Under the pieces are notes generated by a model. That model made no database searches and was not told where the DNA came from. It saw only the letters and a program-made list of their open reading frames with translations. A program made the translations under genes and the position numbers. Shown here piece by piece: positions 54,221 to 64,000 of a stretch of DNA of 64,000 bases. Numbering within the stretch: the stretch's first letter is position 1; every line of letters begins with the position of its first letter. The DNA is from Oxalobacteraceae sp. CFBP 8761 (lineage in GTDB: Bacteria; Pseudomonadota; Gammaproteobacteria; Burkholderiales; Burkholderiaceae_D): the NCBI GenBank assembly GCA_014841595.1, contig JACYUE010000001.1, forward strand, positions 785,654-849,653, in the 5' to 3' direction.

Positions 54221-55510
54221 CTACTTGGCCTGCTTTTTAAACAGTTCCCGGAACACCGGATAGATATCGGCCGGGGTCACGATCTTTTGCATCGCGAAGT
54301 TGCGGTGCTGGCTGGCGACGTCGCAGTATTGTTCCCACAGATTCTGTGGCGGGCCGTCCGTGATTTCGACATACGTGTAGTACTGAACGCGCGGCATGAT
54401 CGCATTGGACAGGATCTGCTTGCACAGCACCGAATCGTTGTCCCAGTTGTCGCCATCGGAGGCTTGCGCCACGTAGGCATTCCAGTCGGCGCTGCCGTAG
54501 CGTTCGTTGATGACTTTTTGCAGCAGGTGCAGGGCCGACGACACGACGGTGCCGCCCGACTCGCGCGAATGAAAGAACTCGTTCTCGTCGACCTCGGCCG
54601 CCGCCGTGTGGTGGCGAATGAAGACCACATCGATTTTCTCGTACACGCGTTTCAGGAACAGATACAGCAGGATGAAGAAGCGCTTGGCGGTGTCCTTGCG
54701 GGTTTCGTCCATCGAGCCTGACACGTCCATGATGCAAAACATCACGGCCTGGGTACTTGGCTTGGGAATCTTGATCCGGTTGGCGTAGCGCAGGTCGAAC
54801 GGGTCGATGAACGGAATCGCATTGAGCCGGATCCGCAAATGGTGAATGCGATCCCGTAGTTCGACGACGCCTTGGTCGTCGGCCGGTGCACCTTCGTCGA
54901 ACAACGCCTGCAATTGTTCCTGGGCTTCGGCCAACTGGCGCCGGGTCGGCCCGCCCACGGCGATGCGCCGGCCCAGGGCCCCGCGCAGCGAGCGCAGCAC
55001 GTGGATATTCGAGGGCGTGCCCGAGACGTTGTAGCCAGCGCGCTGATTCTTGTACTCAATGGTCTGGGTCAACTGCGTCTTGACCATATTCGGCAGCTCA
55101 AGATCTTCGAAGAAATAATTCATGAATTCTTCGCGCGACAATTCAAAGATGAAATCGTCTTCGACGGTCTGGTCGCTGTTGCCGGGGCGGCCGCGGCCAG
55201 CGCCGGCGCCACCGCCGCGCGGGCGGCTGAACTGGTCGCCTTTTTGATATTCGGTATTGCCGGGGTTGACGGTTTCCCAGACGCCGCCATGGGCGTGGCC
55301 GAAGTGGGGCTCGTTCACGTCCTTGACGGGGATGGTGACCTTTTCGCCGTTTTCGATGTCGGTGATCGAGCGGCCCTTGATGGCGCGGCCGACGGCATCC
55401 TTGATCTGCGCCTTGTAGCGGCGCAGAAAGCGTTCGCGGTTGACCGCAGACTTGTTCTTGCCCTGCAAGCGACGGTCGATGAGGTAAGTCAAAACAGGCC
55501 TCCTGCTCAA
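54221..55510 (-). CDS. YeaH/YhbH-family protein (DUF444, VWA-like)
   Basis: 429 residues. Family signature: YLIDRRLQGKNKSAVNRERFLRRYKAQIKDAV at the N-terminus, a Gly-rich charged linker (RPRGGGAGAGRGRPGN near 95), and a C-terminal von Willebrand A-like domain with VMFCIMDVSGSMDETRKDTAKRFFILLYLFLKR (MIDAS DxSGS, near 265) and the FIRHHTAAAEVDENEFF segment. It is the middle gene of the stress trio with PrkA upstream (192 bases) and SpoVR downstream. Biochemical role unknown; the VWA domain suggests partner binding to PrkA. Confidence 0.94.
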   Translation of the reverse strand: MSRRPVLTYLIDRRLQGKNKSAVNRERFLRRYKAQIKDAVGRAIKGRSITDIENGEKVTIPVKDVNEPHFGHAHGGVWETVNPGNTEYQKGDQFSRPRGGGAGAGRGRPGNSDQTVEDDFIFELSREEFMNYFFEDLELPNMVKTQLTQTIEYKNQRAGYNVSGTPSNIHVLRSLRGALGRRIAVGGPTRRQLAEAQEQLQALFDEGAPADDQGVVELRDRIHHLRIRLNAIPFIDPFDLRYANRIKIPKPSTQAVMFCIMDVSGSMDETRKDTAKRFFILLYLFLKRVYEKIDVVFIRHHTAAAEVDENEFFHSRESGGTVVSSALHLLQKVINERYGSADWNAYVAQASDGDNWDNDSVLCKQILSNAIMPRVQYYTYVEITDGPPQNLWEQYCDVASQHRNFAMQKIVTPADIYPVFRELFKKQAK

Positions 55511-55702
55511 TGTAAGCGCGGATCTGGCGTTTTGGACACGCCCGTTGGCGCTGTGGCGCTGCCTTTAAACAGCAGCGCCCTTATCTTAATACGCTACGCG
55601 AACGGACGTGCGACGCACGTACAGCGCGGGACGTTGCCGGCGGGCGGCCTGCGGCCAGCCGGCAACGCTGTTACTTATATACTGCTGCTTGTACGCTGTT
55701 GC

Positions 55703-57625
55703 TTACGACGATTTGCGCACGCGCAGATACCACTCGCACAGCAACCGCACCTGCTTCGGCGTATAGCCTTTCTCGACCATGCGCGCCACGAAATCGGCGT
55801 GCTTGTTCGCATCCTCGGTATTCGCCTTTGCATTGAATGAAATCACCGGCAGGAGTTCCTCGGTATTCGAGAACATTTTTTTCTCGATCACGCTGCGGAA
55901 CTTTTCATAACTGGTCCAGGCGGGATTTTTGCCGGCATTGGTGGCGCGCGCACGCAGGCTGAAGTTGACGATCTCGTTGCGGAAATCCTTCGGATTCGAA
56001 ATCCCGGCCGGCTTCTCGATCTTTTCCAGTTCGGCGTTGAGCGACTCGCGATCGAAACTCTCGCCGGTATCGGGATCGCGAAATTCCTGGTCCTGGATCC
56101 AGAAGTCGGCGAACGTGACGTAACGGTCGAAGATGTTCTGTCCATATTCGGAATAGCTTTCCAGGTACGCTGTTTGAATCTCCTTGCCGATGAAGTCGAC
56201 GTAGCGCTGCGCCAGGTGTTCCTTGATATACGACAGGTAGCGCTGCTCGGTCTCGGGCGGGAATTGCTCGCGCTCGATCTGTTGCTCGAGCACGTATAGC
56301 AGGTGCACCGGATTGGCCGCCACTTCGGTATTGTCGAAATTGAATACCTTCGACAAAATCTTGAAAGCAAAGCGGGTCGACAGGCCGTTCATGCCTTCGT
56401 CCACGCCTGCGTAATCGACATATTCGTGCAGCGACTTGGCTTTGGGGTCGGTGTCCTTCAGGTTGTCGCCGTCATACACGAGCATCTTGGAATAGATGCT
56501 GGAATTGTCGGGATCCTTCAGGCGCGACAGCACGGCAAACTGCGACATCATGCGCAGCGTACCCGGCGCGCAGGGCGCCTTGTCGAGCGACGAATTGCGC
56601 AGCAGCTTGTCGTAGATTTTCACTTCGTCCGACACCCGCAGGCAATACGGCACCTTGACGATATAGATGCGGTCAAGGAACGCCTCGTTATTGCGGTTGT
56701 TGCGGAAGGTCTTCCATTCGGACTCGTTCGAGTGCGCCAGCACGATGCCGTCGAACGGGATCGCGCCAAAGCCTTCGGTGCCCTTGTAATTGCCTTCCTG
56801 CGTCGCCGTGAGCAGCGGGTGCAGCACCTTGATCGGCGCCTTGAACATCTCGACGAATTCCATCAGGCCCTGGTTGGCCAGGCACAGGCCACCCGAATAG
56901 CTGTAGGCGTCCGGATCGTCCTGCGAAAAATCCTCGAGCTTGCGGATATCGACCTTGCCGACAAGGGACGAGATATCCTGGTTGTTTTCGTCGCCCGGTT
57001 CGGTCTTGGAAATGGCGACCTGCTTGAGGATCGACGGATAGCGCCGCACGACGCGGAACTTGTTGATGTCGCCGCCGAATTCGTGCAGGCGCTTGACGGC
57101 CCAGGGACTCGGCACCGCGCGCAGGTAGCGGCGGGGAATGCCGTAATCCTCTTCGAGGATCTTGCCGTCTTCGTCTTCGCTGAACAAGCCCAGGGGCGAC
57201 TCGTTGACGGGCGAACCCTTGATCGCATAAAAGGGCACCAGCTCCATCAGGCTCTTGAGCTTTTCGGCAATCGACGACTTGCCGCCACCCACCGGGCCCA
57301 GCAGATACAGGATCTGCTTGCGTTCTTCCAGGCCTTGCGCCGCGTGGCGGAAATACGAAACGACCTGTTCGATCACTTCTTCCATGCCATAAAACTCGCG
57401 GAACGCCGGATAGATCTTGATGACCTTGTTGGCGAAGATGCGCGACATGCGCGAATCGAGACGGGTATCGACCAGCGTGGGTTCGCCAATGGCGGCGAGC
57501 ATGCGCTCCGGTGCGCTGGCATACGTCAGCGGGTCACGCTTGCACATCTGCAGGAACTCGGACATCGAGTATTCCTCTTCGCGAGTACGCTCATAGCGGG
57601 CCGTGTAATTTTCAAAGATGCTCAT
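55703..57625 (-). CDS. prkA: PrkA-type serine protein kinase
   Basis: 640 residues from the ATG at 57625 with AAAGGAAATTC ahead. An AAA-type domain (about 70-370) carries Walker A LLGPVGGGKSS (108-118) and is followed by the PrkA C-terminal kinase-like region (about 380-640). Family blocks: YERTREEEYSMSEFLQMCKRDPLTYASAPERML at the start and EGFGAIPFDGIVLAHSNESEWKTFRNNRNNEAFLDRIYIVKVPYCLR (near 295-345). Homologues (YeaG in E. coli) respond to nitrogen or carbon starvation and adapt metabolism. It leads the prkA-yeaH-spoVR group. Whether the enzyme acts as a kinase or a protease-like AAA machine in this lineage is open. Confidence 0.95.
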   Translation of the reverse strand: MSIFENYTARYERTREEEYSMSEFLQMCKRDPLTYASAPERMLAAIGEPTLVDTRLDSRMSRIFANKVIKIYPAFREFYGMEEVIEQVVSYFRHAAQGLEERKQILYLLGPVGGGKSSIAEKLKSLMELVPFYAIKGSPVNESPLGLFSEDEDGKILEEDYGIPRRYLRAVPSPWAVKRLHEFGGDINKFRVVRRYPSILKQVAISKTEPGDENNQDISSLVGKVDIRKLEDFSQDDPDAYSYSGGLCLANQGLMEFVEMFKAPIKVLHPLLTATQEGNYKGTEGFGAIPFDGIVLAHSNESEWKTFRNNRNNEAFLDRIYIVKVPYCLRVSDEVKIYDKLLRNSSLDKAPCAPGTLRMMSQFAVLSRLKDPDNSSIYSKMLVYDGDNLKDTDPKAKSLHEYVDYAGVDEGMNGLSTRFAFKILSKVFNFDNTEVAANPVHLLYVLEQQIEREQFPPETEQRYLSYIKEHLAQRYVDFIGKEIQTAYLESYSEYGQNIFDRYVTFADFWIQDQEFRDPDTGESFDRESLNAELEKIEKPAGISNPKDFRNEIVNFSLRARATNAGKNPAWTSYEKFRSVIEKKMFSNTEELLPVISFNAKANTEDANKHADFVARMVEKGYTPKQVRLLCEWYLRVRKSS

Positions 57626-59152
<1,527 letters not shown>

Positions 59153-59173
59153 CCTTAACCACGGAGCGACGCC

Positions 59174-61705
59174 ATGTTCGTCCAGGCACTTCGCATGACG
59201 GCGCGCGACTGGCGCGCCGGTGAACTGCGCTTCCTGCTGGTGGCGCTCATCGTCGCCGTGGCGGCGCTCACGTCGGTCGGCTTTTTCACTGACCGCATGC
59301 GCGCCGGCATGGACCGCGACGCGCACCAATTGCTGGGCGCCGACCTTCTGGTCAAGACCGATGACCCGGTGCCCCAGGCCTGGCGCGATGAAGCGGCGCG
59401 GCGCGGCCTGCTGCTGGCCGACACCGTCACTTTCCCGAGCATGGCGCAGGCAGGCGAGGGCGATGATTCGCTGGCGCAGCTCTCGTCGATCAAGGCGGTA
59501 TCAACAGGCTATCCGCTGCGCGGCCAGATGAAGATCACGACCGACCCGGTCGCGGCCAGTGGCGCGCGCGGCGAACCGACGCGCGCCGTGCCGGCGCCCG
59601 GCACCGTGTGGGTCGACCCTGGCCTGCTCGCGCAGCTGTCCACGCAGGTGGGCGGCATGCTCACGCTGGGCAACAGCCAGTTGCGCATCACGCAGCTGAT
59701 CGCCACCGAGCCCGATAAAGGCGCGTCGTTCGCGAACTTCGCGCCGCGCGTGATGCTGTCGATGGCCGATCTGAAGGCCACGGGCCTGGTGGACGATTTC
59801 GCGCGCGTGGACTTCAGGCTGCAGATTGCCTCGACCAACCGCAACGACCTGGCGGCCATCAAGGCCTACGAAACCTGGCTGCGCGCGCAGATCAGGGACG
59901 GCAACCTCAAGGGCGTGCGCATCGAGACGCTGGAGAACGGGCGTCCCGAAATGCGCGCGACGCTCGATCGGGCCGGTTTGTTTTTGTCGCTCGTGGGCCT
60001 GTTATCGGCGATGCTGGCGGCGGTGGCCGTGGCGATGGCGGCGCGCCGCTTCATGAGCCGCCACCTGGATGCCTGCGCCATGCTGCGCTGCCTGGGCCTG
60101 ACCCAGAACCAGGTCACCGTGATGTACGTGACTGAATTCGCCCTCGTCGGCTTGCTGGGCAGCGTGCTCGGTGTGCTGGTGGGTTTTGGCGCGCACTTCG
60201 TGCTGCTCGAACTGATCGCATCGCTGATCCGCACCGAGCTGCCGCCGGTCTCGATCCTGCCGGCGCTGCAGGGCGTGGCCACCGGCATGCTGCTGCTGGT
60301 GGGCTTTGCGCTGCCGCCGATTCTGCAATTGCGCAATGTGCCGCACAACCGCGTGATCCGGCGCGAAGCCGGCGCGCCGCAACCGGCCGCGCTGGTGACC
60401 TATGGCCTGGGCGTGGGCGCGTTCGTCCTGCTGCTCTACTGGCAGGCGCGTGACCTGACGCTGGCGCTGATCACGGCCGGCGGCTTCCTCGGCGGCTTCG
60501 CCGTGTTCGCGCTCGTGGCCTGGCTGGGCCTCAAGCTGTTGCGCCGCATGCGCAACCTGTTCCCGCAGCAGGCCTGGCGCTTTGCCGTCACGTCGCTGCA
60601 GCGCCGGCCCGGCGCCACGGTCGTGCAGGTGGTCTCGCTGTCGCTGGGTCTGATGGCGCTGCTGCTCCTGACCGTCGTGCGGGGTGACCTGATGGCGGCC
60701 TGGCAGTCGGCCACGCCGGCCGATGCGCCGAATCGCTTCGTCATCAACATCCTGCCCGAGCAGACGAAGGGCGTCGAAGACCAGCTGCAGGCGGCCAACG
60801 TGAAGGAGCCGGTGCTGTTTCCGATGATCCGCGGGCGCCTCACGGCGATCAACGGCGCCGCCATCAAGAGCGACACCTTTGCCGATGGCGAGGCGCGCCG
60901 CCTGGCCAACCGCGAATTCAACCTGTCGACGACCAATGCGCTGCCGGAGGGGAACGAGGTCGTCGAAGGCGCGTGGTTCAAGGATGCGCCCGGCCTGGCC
61001 GAAGCGTCGGTCGAGAAAAGCATCATGGACCGCCTTGGCCTGAAGCTGGGCGACAGCCTGCGCTTCGACATGGCGGGGCTGATGGTGGACGCGAAGATCA
61101 CCAGCGTGCGCAAGCTCGAATGGGGCTCGATGCGCGCCAACTTCTTCGTCATCATCAATCCGGCCGCGATGGCCAATGCGCCGACCACCTACATGACGGC
61201 ATTCCACGTGCCGGCCGAAGGCGCGAACCTGGGCAATGCGCTCACGCGTGCATACCCGAACCTGACCGTGGTCGATGTTTCGGGCATCATCCGCCAGCTG
61301 CAGGACGTGCTGGACCAGGTGGTGGTCGCGGTCGAATTCCTGTTCCTGTTCACGCTGGCCTCGGGCGTGCTGGTGCTGTATGCGGCGTTGATGGGATCGA
61401 CCTCCGAGCGCACGCGTGAAGGCGGCCTGCTGCGGGCGCTGGGCGCGACGCGCCAGCAACTGGCGCGGGCGCAGCGGATCGAGTTCGTGCTGGTGGGCGG
61501 GCTGTCAGGCCTGCTCGCCGCGACGGGCGCCGCAGCGCTGGGCTGGGCGCTGGCGACGTACCAATTCAAATTCCCGTGGACGTTCGCGCCAGGCGTGTGG
61601 CTGGCTGGCCTGGTGGTGGGCATCCTGTGCGCGATCGTCGGCGGCTGGTTCGGCCTGCGCGGCGTGCTGCGCCAGCCGCCGCTGCAGACGTTGCGGGAGG
61701 CGTGA
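59174..61705 (+). CDS. FtsX-family ABC transporter permease (YbbP-like)
   Basis: 843 residues. Two FtsX-type permease modules: helix one about 20-40 after the start, then three helices at about 270-300, 320-350 and 370-395, further helices near 420-470, and a last set near 715-745, 765-790 and 805-830. Large periplasmic segments lie between (about 45-265 and 500-715). The pattern matches YbbP, the permease of the YbbAP system, which probably moves or extracts lipids or lipoproteins. The ATPase partner (ybbA) is not in the window. The start at 59174 follows GGAGCGACGCC. Two bases separate its stop from the haemoglobin gene. Confidence 0.88.
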   Translation: MFVQALRMTARDWRAGELRFLLVALIVAVAALTSVGFFTDRMRAGMDRDAHQLLGADLLVKTDDPVPQAWRDEAARRGLLLADTVTFPSMAQAGEGDDSLAQLSSIKAVSTGYPLRGQMKITTDPVAASGARGEPTRAVPAPGTVWVDPGLLAQLSTQVGGMLTLGNSQLRITQLIATEPDKGASFANFAPRVMLSMADLKATGLVDDFARVDFRLQIASTNRNDLAAIKAYETWLRAQIRDGNLKGVRIETLENGRPEMRATLDRAGLFLSLVGLLSAMLAAVAVAMAARRFMSRHLDACAMLRCLGLTQNQVTVMYVTEFALVGLLGSVLGVLVGFGAHFVLLELIASLIRTELPPVSILPALQGVATGMLLLVGFALPPILQLRNVPHNRVIRREAGAPQPAALVTYGLGVGAFVLLLYWQARDLTLALITAGGFLGGFAVFALVAWLGLKLLRRMRNLFPQQAWRFAVTSLQRRPGATVVQVVSLSLGLMALLLLTVVRGDLMAAWQSATPADAPNRFVINILPEQTKGVEDQLQAANVKEPVLFPMIRGRLTAINGAAIKSDTFADGEARRLANREFNLSTTNALPEGNEVVEGAWFKDAPGLAEASVEKSIMDRLGLKLGDSLRFDMAGLMVDAKITSVRKLEWGSMRANFFVIINPAAMANAPTTYMTAFHVPAEGANLGNALTRAYPNLTVVDVSGIIRQLQDVLDQVVVAVEFLFLFTLASGVLVLYAALMGSTSERTREGGLLRALGATRQQLARAQRIEFVLVGGLSGLLAATGAAALGWALATYQFKFPWTFAPGVWLAGLVVGILCAIVGGWFGLRGVLRQPPLQTLREA

Positions 61706-61707
61706 GC

Positions 61708-62109
61708 ATGCAAGATACCCAAGCCGACACGCCAACGCTGTACGAGGTCATGGGCGGCGCTGAGCGCCTGCGCGCGCTGGTGGACCGCTTCTATGACCTG
61801 ATGCAGCTGGAGTCGGAGTTCGCCAACATCCACGTGATGCACCCGGTGCCCAACGACAGCTCGCGCGACAAGCTGTTCATGTTCCTGTCCGGGTGGATGG
61901 GCGGCCCCGACCTGTATATCGAACGCTATGGCCATCCGCGCCTGCGCGCGCGCCACCTGCCGTATGCGATCGGCACCAAGGAGCGCGACGCGTGGCTGCG
62001 CGCGATGGCGTGGGCGATGGAAGACCTGGGCTACGATGAGGCGCTGCGGGTGCGCCTGCTGACGTCCTTCTTCGAGACCGCCGACTGGATGCGCAACAAG
62101 GCCGATTGA
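61708..62109 (+). CDS. Truncated haemoglobin, group II
   Basis: 133 residues. The trHbII pattern is seen in LYEVMGGAERLRALVDRFYDLMQLE (A-B helices with YD in B), LFMFLSGWMGGPDLYIERYGHPRLRARHLPYAIGTKERDAWLRAMAWAM, where the proximal His lies in RARHLPYAIG and Trp G8 in AWLRAM. Group II globins bind oxygen, nitric oxide or sulfide and act in stress protection. GGGAGGCGTGAGC precedes the ATG, two bases after the permease stop, so translation may be coupled. It lies four bases upstream of rmuC. Confidence 0.92.
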   Translation: MQDTQADTPTLYEVMGGAERLRALVDRFYDLMQLESEFANIHVMHPVPNDSSRDKLFMFLSGWMGGPDLYIERYGHPRLRARHLPYAIGTKERDAWLRAMAWAMEDLGYDEALRVRLLTSFFETADWMRNKAD

Positions 62110-62113
62110 CACG

Positions 62114-63451
62114 ATGACGACAGCAGAAATCCTGATCCTGGTGGGCCTCGCGCTCATCATCGCGTTGCTGGTACTGGTCTTGCTACGCCTGCGCCTGCGC
62201 GGCAGCGGCAGCGGCGACGGCAACGGCGCGCACATCGAACGGCTCGAGCGCGAGCTGCGCCAGGAACTGCAGGCCAGCGCGCAATCGACGCGCCAGGAGA
62301 CCGCCGGTCACCTGGCCCAGTACCACAATGCCTCCGTCCAGCAATTTGACAGCATGCGTCAGCAGATGCAGCTGCAATCGAGCAGCGGACGCGAAGAGCA
62401 GGCGCGCGCGCTCAAGCGCTTCGCCGACACGCTGCAGCAAACGCTGGGAAACCTGACCGAATCGAACGCCCAGCGCATGCTCGAAGTGCGCAACACGCTC
62501 GAATCAAAAATTCGCGACCTGCAGGCAGACAACGGCAAGCGCCTGGAAGAGATGCGCCAGACGGTCGACGAAAAGCTGCACGCGACGCTCGAGACGCGGC
62601 TGACGGAATCGTTCCGCCAGGTGTCGGAGCGGCTGGAAAAAGTCCACCAGGGCCTGGGCGAGATGCAGCAGCTGGCGATCGGCGTGGGTGACCTCAAGCG
62701 CGTGCTCACGAATGTGAAGACGCGCGGCACGTGGGGCGAGGTGCAGCTGGAGATGCTGCTCGAGCAGGTATTGACGGTCGAGCAGTATGCGAAGAACGTC
62801 GAGACAGTGGCAGGCTCGAACGCGCGGGTGGAGTTCGCGATCAAGCTACCAGGCACCGTCGACGGCGGCGCGCCGTTGTGGCTGCCGATCGACGCCAAGT
62901 TTCCGAAAGAGCAGTACGAGCGCCTGCAGGCCGCGGCCGACATTGCGGATGCCGAAGGCGTCATCCGCGCCGGCGCCGAACTGGAACGGGCAGTGCGGCG
63001 CGAGGCGCAAACGATCTGCGACAAATACGTCTCGCCGCCACAGACAACGGATTTCGCGATCCTGTTTCTGCCGACCGAAGGCCTGTACGCCGAAGTAATG
63101 CGGCGCCCGGGCCTGGCCGACGACCTGCAGCGCACGCTGCGCGTGACGATCGCCGGCCCTTCGACGCTGAGCGCCTTGCTCAACAGCCTGCAGATGGGCT
63201 TCCGCACGCTGGCGCTGGAAAAGCGCTCATCCGAAGTGTGGCAGGTGCTGGGCGCGGTCAAAACCGAATTCACAAAGTTCGGCGACGTGCTGGCCGCCAC
63301 CAAAACGACGCTGGAGCGGGCAGCGAAAAACATCGAAAACGCCGAAGTGCGCAGCCGCCAGATGGCCCGCAAACTCAAATCCGTCGAAGCCCTCCCAAGC
63401 GAAGCCGCCCAATTACTCCTGGGCTCTGACGGCCTGGAACGCGAAGACTGA
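62114..63451 (+). CDS. rmuC: DNA recombination protein RmuC
   Basis: 445 residues. One N-terminal membrane helix (about 5-25) anchors it; a long coiled coil (about 35-190) leads to the RmuC nuclease-like domain (about 195-400): VLTNVKTRGTWGEVQLEMLLEQVLTVEQYAKNVETVAGSNARVEFAIKLPG, LPIDAKFPKEQYERLQAA, and TTDFAILFLPTEGLYAEVMRRPGL. The domain is related to PD-(D/E)xK nucleases; RmuC limits inversion at repeats and is part of some defence-related pathways. Usual length. It starts 4 bases after the haemoglobin stop. Confidence 0.94.
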   Translation: MTTAEILILVGLALIIALLVLVLLRLRLRGSGSGDGNGAHIERLERELRQELQASAQSTRQETAGHLAQYHNASVQQFDSMRQQMQLQSSSGREEQARALKRFADTLQQTLGNLTESNAQRMLEVRNTLESKIRDLQADNGKRLEEMRQTVDEKLHATLETRLTESFRQVSERLEKVHQGLGEMQQLAIGVGDLKRVLTNVKTRGTWGEVQLEMLLEQVLTVEQYAKNVETVAGSNARVEFAIKLPGTVDGGAPLWLPIDAKFPKEQYERLQAAADIADAEGVIRAGAELERAVRREAQTICDKYVSPPQTTDFAILFLPTEGLYAEVMRRPGLADDLQRTLRVTIAGPSTLSALLNSLQMGFRTLALEKRSSEVWQVLGAVKTEFTKFGDVLAATKTTLERAAKNIENAEVRSRQMARKLKSVEALPSEAAQLLLGSDGLERED

Positions 63452-63476
63452 CAGCACCCCTACAATGTCCCCCAGG

Positions 63477-63565
63477 TTACAAAAACAATGAGGGTCAGAG
63501 TAGAATTAATGGGCAATTACCCAATGTTGTCAAACAATTCGACTCTGACCCCAATTGTTTTGTAA
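63477..63565. repeat. Inverted-repeat element of the GGGTCAGAG type
   Basis: Left arm 63477-63507 begins TTACAAAAACAATGAGGGTC; right arm 63536-63565, read in reverse, begins TTACAAAACAATTGGGGTC. The arms match over about 30 bases with a few differences and enclose about 28 bases. Both contain GGGTCAGAGT, close to the GGGGTCAG core of the repeat cluster at 12801-13270. A REP/MITE-like element between the ends of rmuC and moeA, and a possible transcript end for both. Confidence 0.85.
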
Positions 63566-63620
63566 GGGTATGGGGGCAACAACTTGGTGGTTGCGGTAGG
63601 TGTGGCGCTGCGTTTGGGGG

Positions 63621-64000
63621 TTAGAACAGGCCTTCGAATGGCAGGATGTCGACCATGTCGCCGGCGGCCACGCTGCCTTGCTCGTCGTGCAGTACGACCA
63701 TGCAGTTGGCTTCGGACATTGAGCGCAGAATGCCGGAGCCTTGGGCGCCGGTGAGGCGGACTTCGGCGGTGCCGTCGGCGCTGCGCGTGACGATGCCGCG
63801 CTGGTATTCGGTGCGGCCTGGCTTTTTGCGGATCGCTTCGGACGAGCGCGCCTGCAGTAGCGGCAATGGGGCGTTCGCGCCCATCATCTGCAGCAGTGCG
63901 TCGCGTGCGAAGAAGTAGAACGACACCATGACGGCGACCGGATTGCCCGGCAGGCCGAACAGGAAGGCGCTGCGGCCGTTCGATGTGACGCGTCCGAATG
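63621..64000 (-). CDS. moeA: Molybdopterin molybdenumtransferase MoeA, C-terminal part
   Basis: About 126 residues are visible; the N-terminal part lies beyond the right edge. The reading begins FGRVTSNGRSAFLFGLPGNPVAVMVSFYFF; GLPGNPVA is the hallmark of MoeA, which inserts molybdate into molybdopterin-AMP to make the molybdenum cofactor. The C-terminal beta domain follows with YQRGIVTRSADGTAEVRLTGAQGSGILRSMSEANCMVVLHDE and ends VDILPFEGLF. It is convergent with rmuC across the inverted-repeat element. The xdhC gene elsewhere in the window uses the same cofactor. Confidence 0.93.
   Translation of the reverse strand, partial: FGRVTSNGRSAFLFGLPGNPVAVMVSFYFFARDALLQMMGANAPLPLLQARSSEAIRKKPGRTEYQRGIVTRSADGTAEVRLTGAQGSGILRSMSEANCMVVLHDEQGSVAAGDMVDILPFEGLF

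Noticed and set aside
60002..61459. 485-codon reverse open frame
   Set aside because: Antisense to the FtsX-like permease; low-complexity Gln/Arg/His composition.

Overview
The window is a GC-rich chromosomal segment of a betaproteobacterium. Gene content and protein signatures point to Burkholderiales, most likely Oxalobacteraceae (Massilia/Telluria/Duganella-like): a phasin gene, the ribF-ileS-lspA-coaBC-dut block, slpA-ispH, a barstar-family gene beside purN, a TonB-ExbB-ExbD-ExbD cluster, and GGGGTCAG-type palindromic repeats. The assignment is an inference from family resemblance; there is no 16S rRNA gene in the window.

Layout. 1-3.8 kb is an accessory, partly AT-rich region: the start of a type VI secretion spike gene (vgrG, cut by the left edge), a small cysteine-containing secreted protein, an OmpA-type lipoprotein, an AT-rich gene-free stretch and tRNA-Lys. 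3.9-7.2 kb holds a GspE/PilB-like ATPase next to a spermidine-synthase-like protein, then a glycine-zipper protein. 7.5-12.7 kb reads forward: barstar-family protein, purN, an RsmB-like RNA methyltransferase, an MscS channel and a fatty acid desaturase. 12.8-13.27 kb is a cluster of direct and inverted repeats in which the DUF418 membrane protein gene ends. 15-17.8 kb is housekeeping (rpmB-rpmG, radC, slpA-ispH). 18-21.7 kb is a branched-chain amino acid ABC transporter (livHMGF) with a hairpin in its leader, followed by a phasin. 22.7-27.7 kb carries a DMT exporter with a nitroreductase, pbpG, an IclR regulator, dgkA and a 1-Cys peroxiredoxin. 27.9-31.7 kb is cysT-cysW-cysA-cysB for sulfate import and its regulator. 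31.7-35.0 kb (reverse) is pyrD, the bacterial N-end-rule pair bpt and aat, and a NUDIX hydrolase.

35.2-37.3 kb is a small accessory pocket beginning at an initiator tRNA: an orphan Tdi1/DUF1851-type protein, a 51-residue acidic protein with an internal duplication, a standalone protein with an ADP-ribosyltransferase-like N-terminus, and a possible gene remnant. 37.4-47.7 kb (reverse) carries an AlkA-type glycosylase with an EamA transporter, xdhC, a lipoprotein that looks like a catalytically dead M48 peptidase, and ribF-ileS-lspA-coaBC-dut. 48-51.9 kb is a TonB energising cluster with a TPR protein. After a gene-free 770 bp comes the prkA-yeaH-spoVR stress module (52.7-57.6 kb). The right end reads forward (adenine/adenosine deaminase, FtsX-like permease, truncated haemoglobin, rmuC) and closes with a large inverted repeat and the C-terminal part of moeA, cut by the edge.

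Most of the window is ordinary core genome. The parts most worth a second look are the repeat clusters (including a stop codon lying inside one), the 35.2-37.3 kb pocket, the apparently dead M48 lipoprotein, the hairpin-ended leader before livH, and the OmpA lipoprotein/small secreted protein pair ahead of vgrG.
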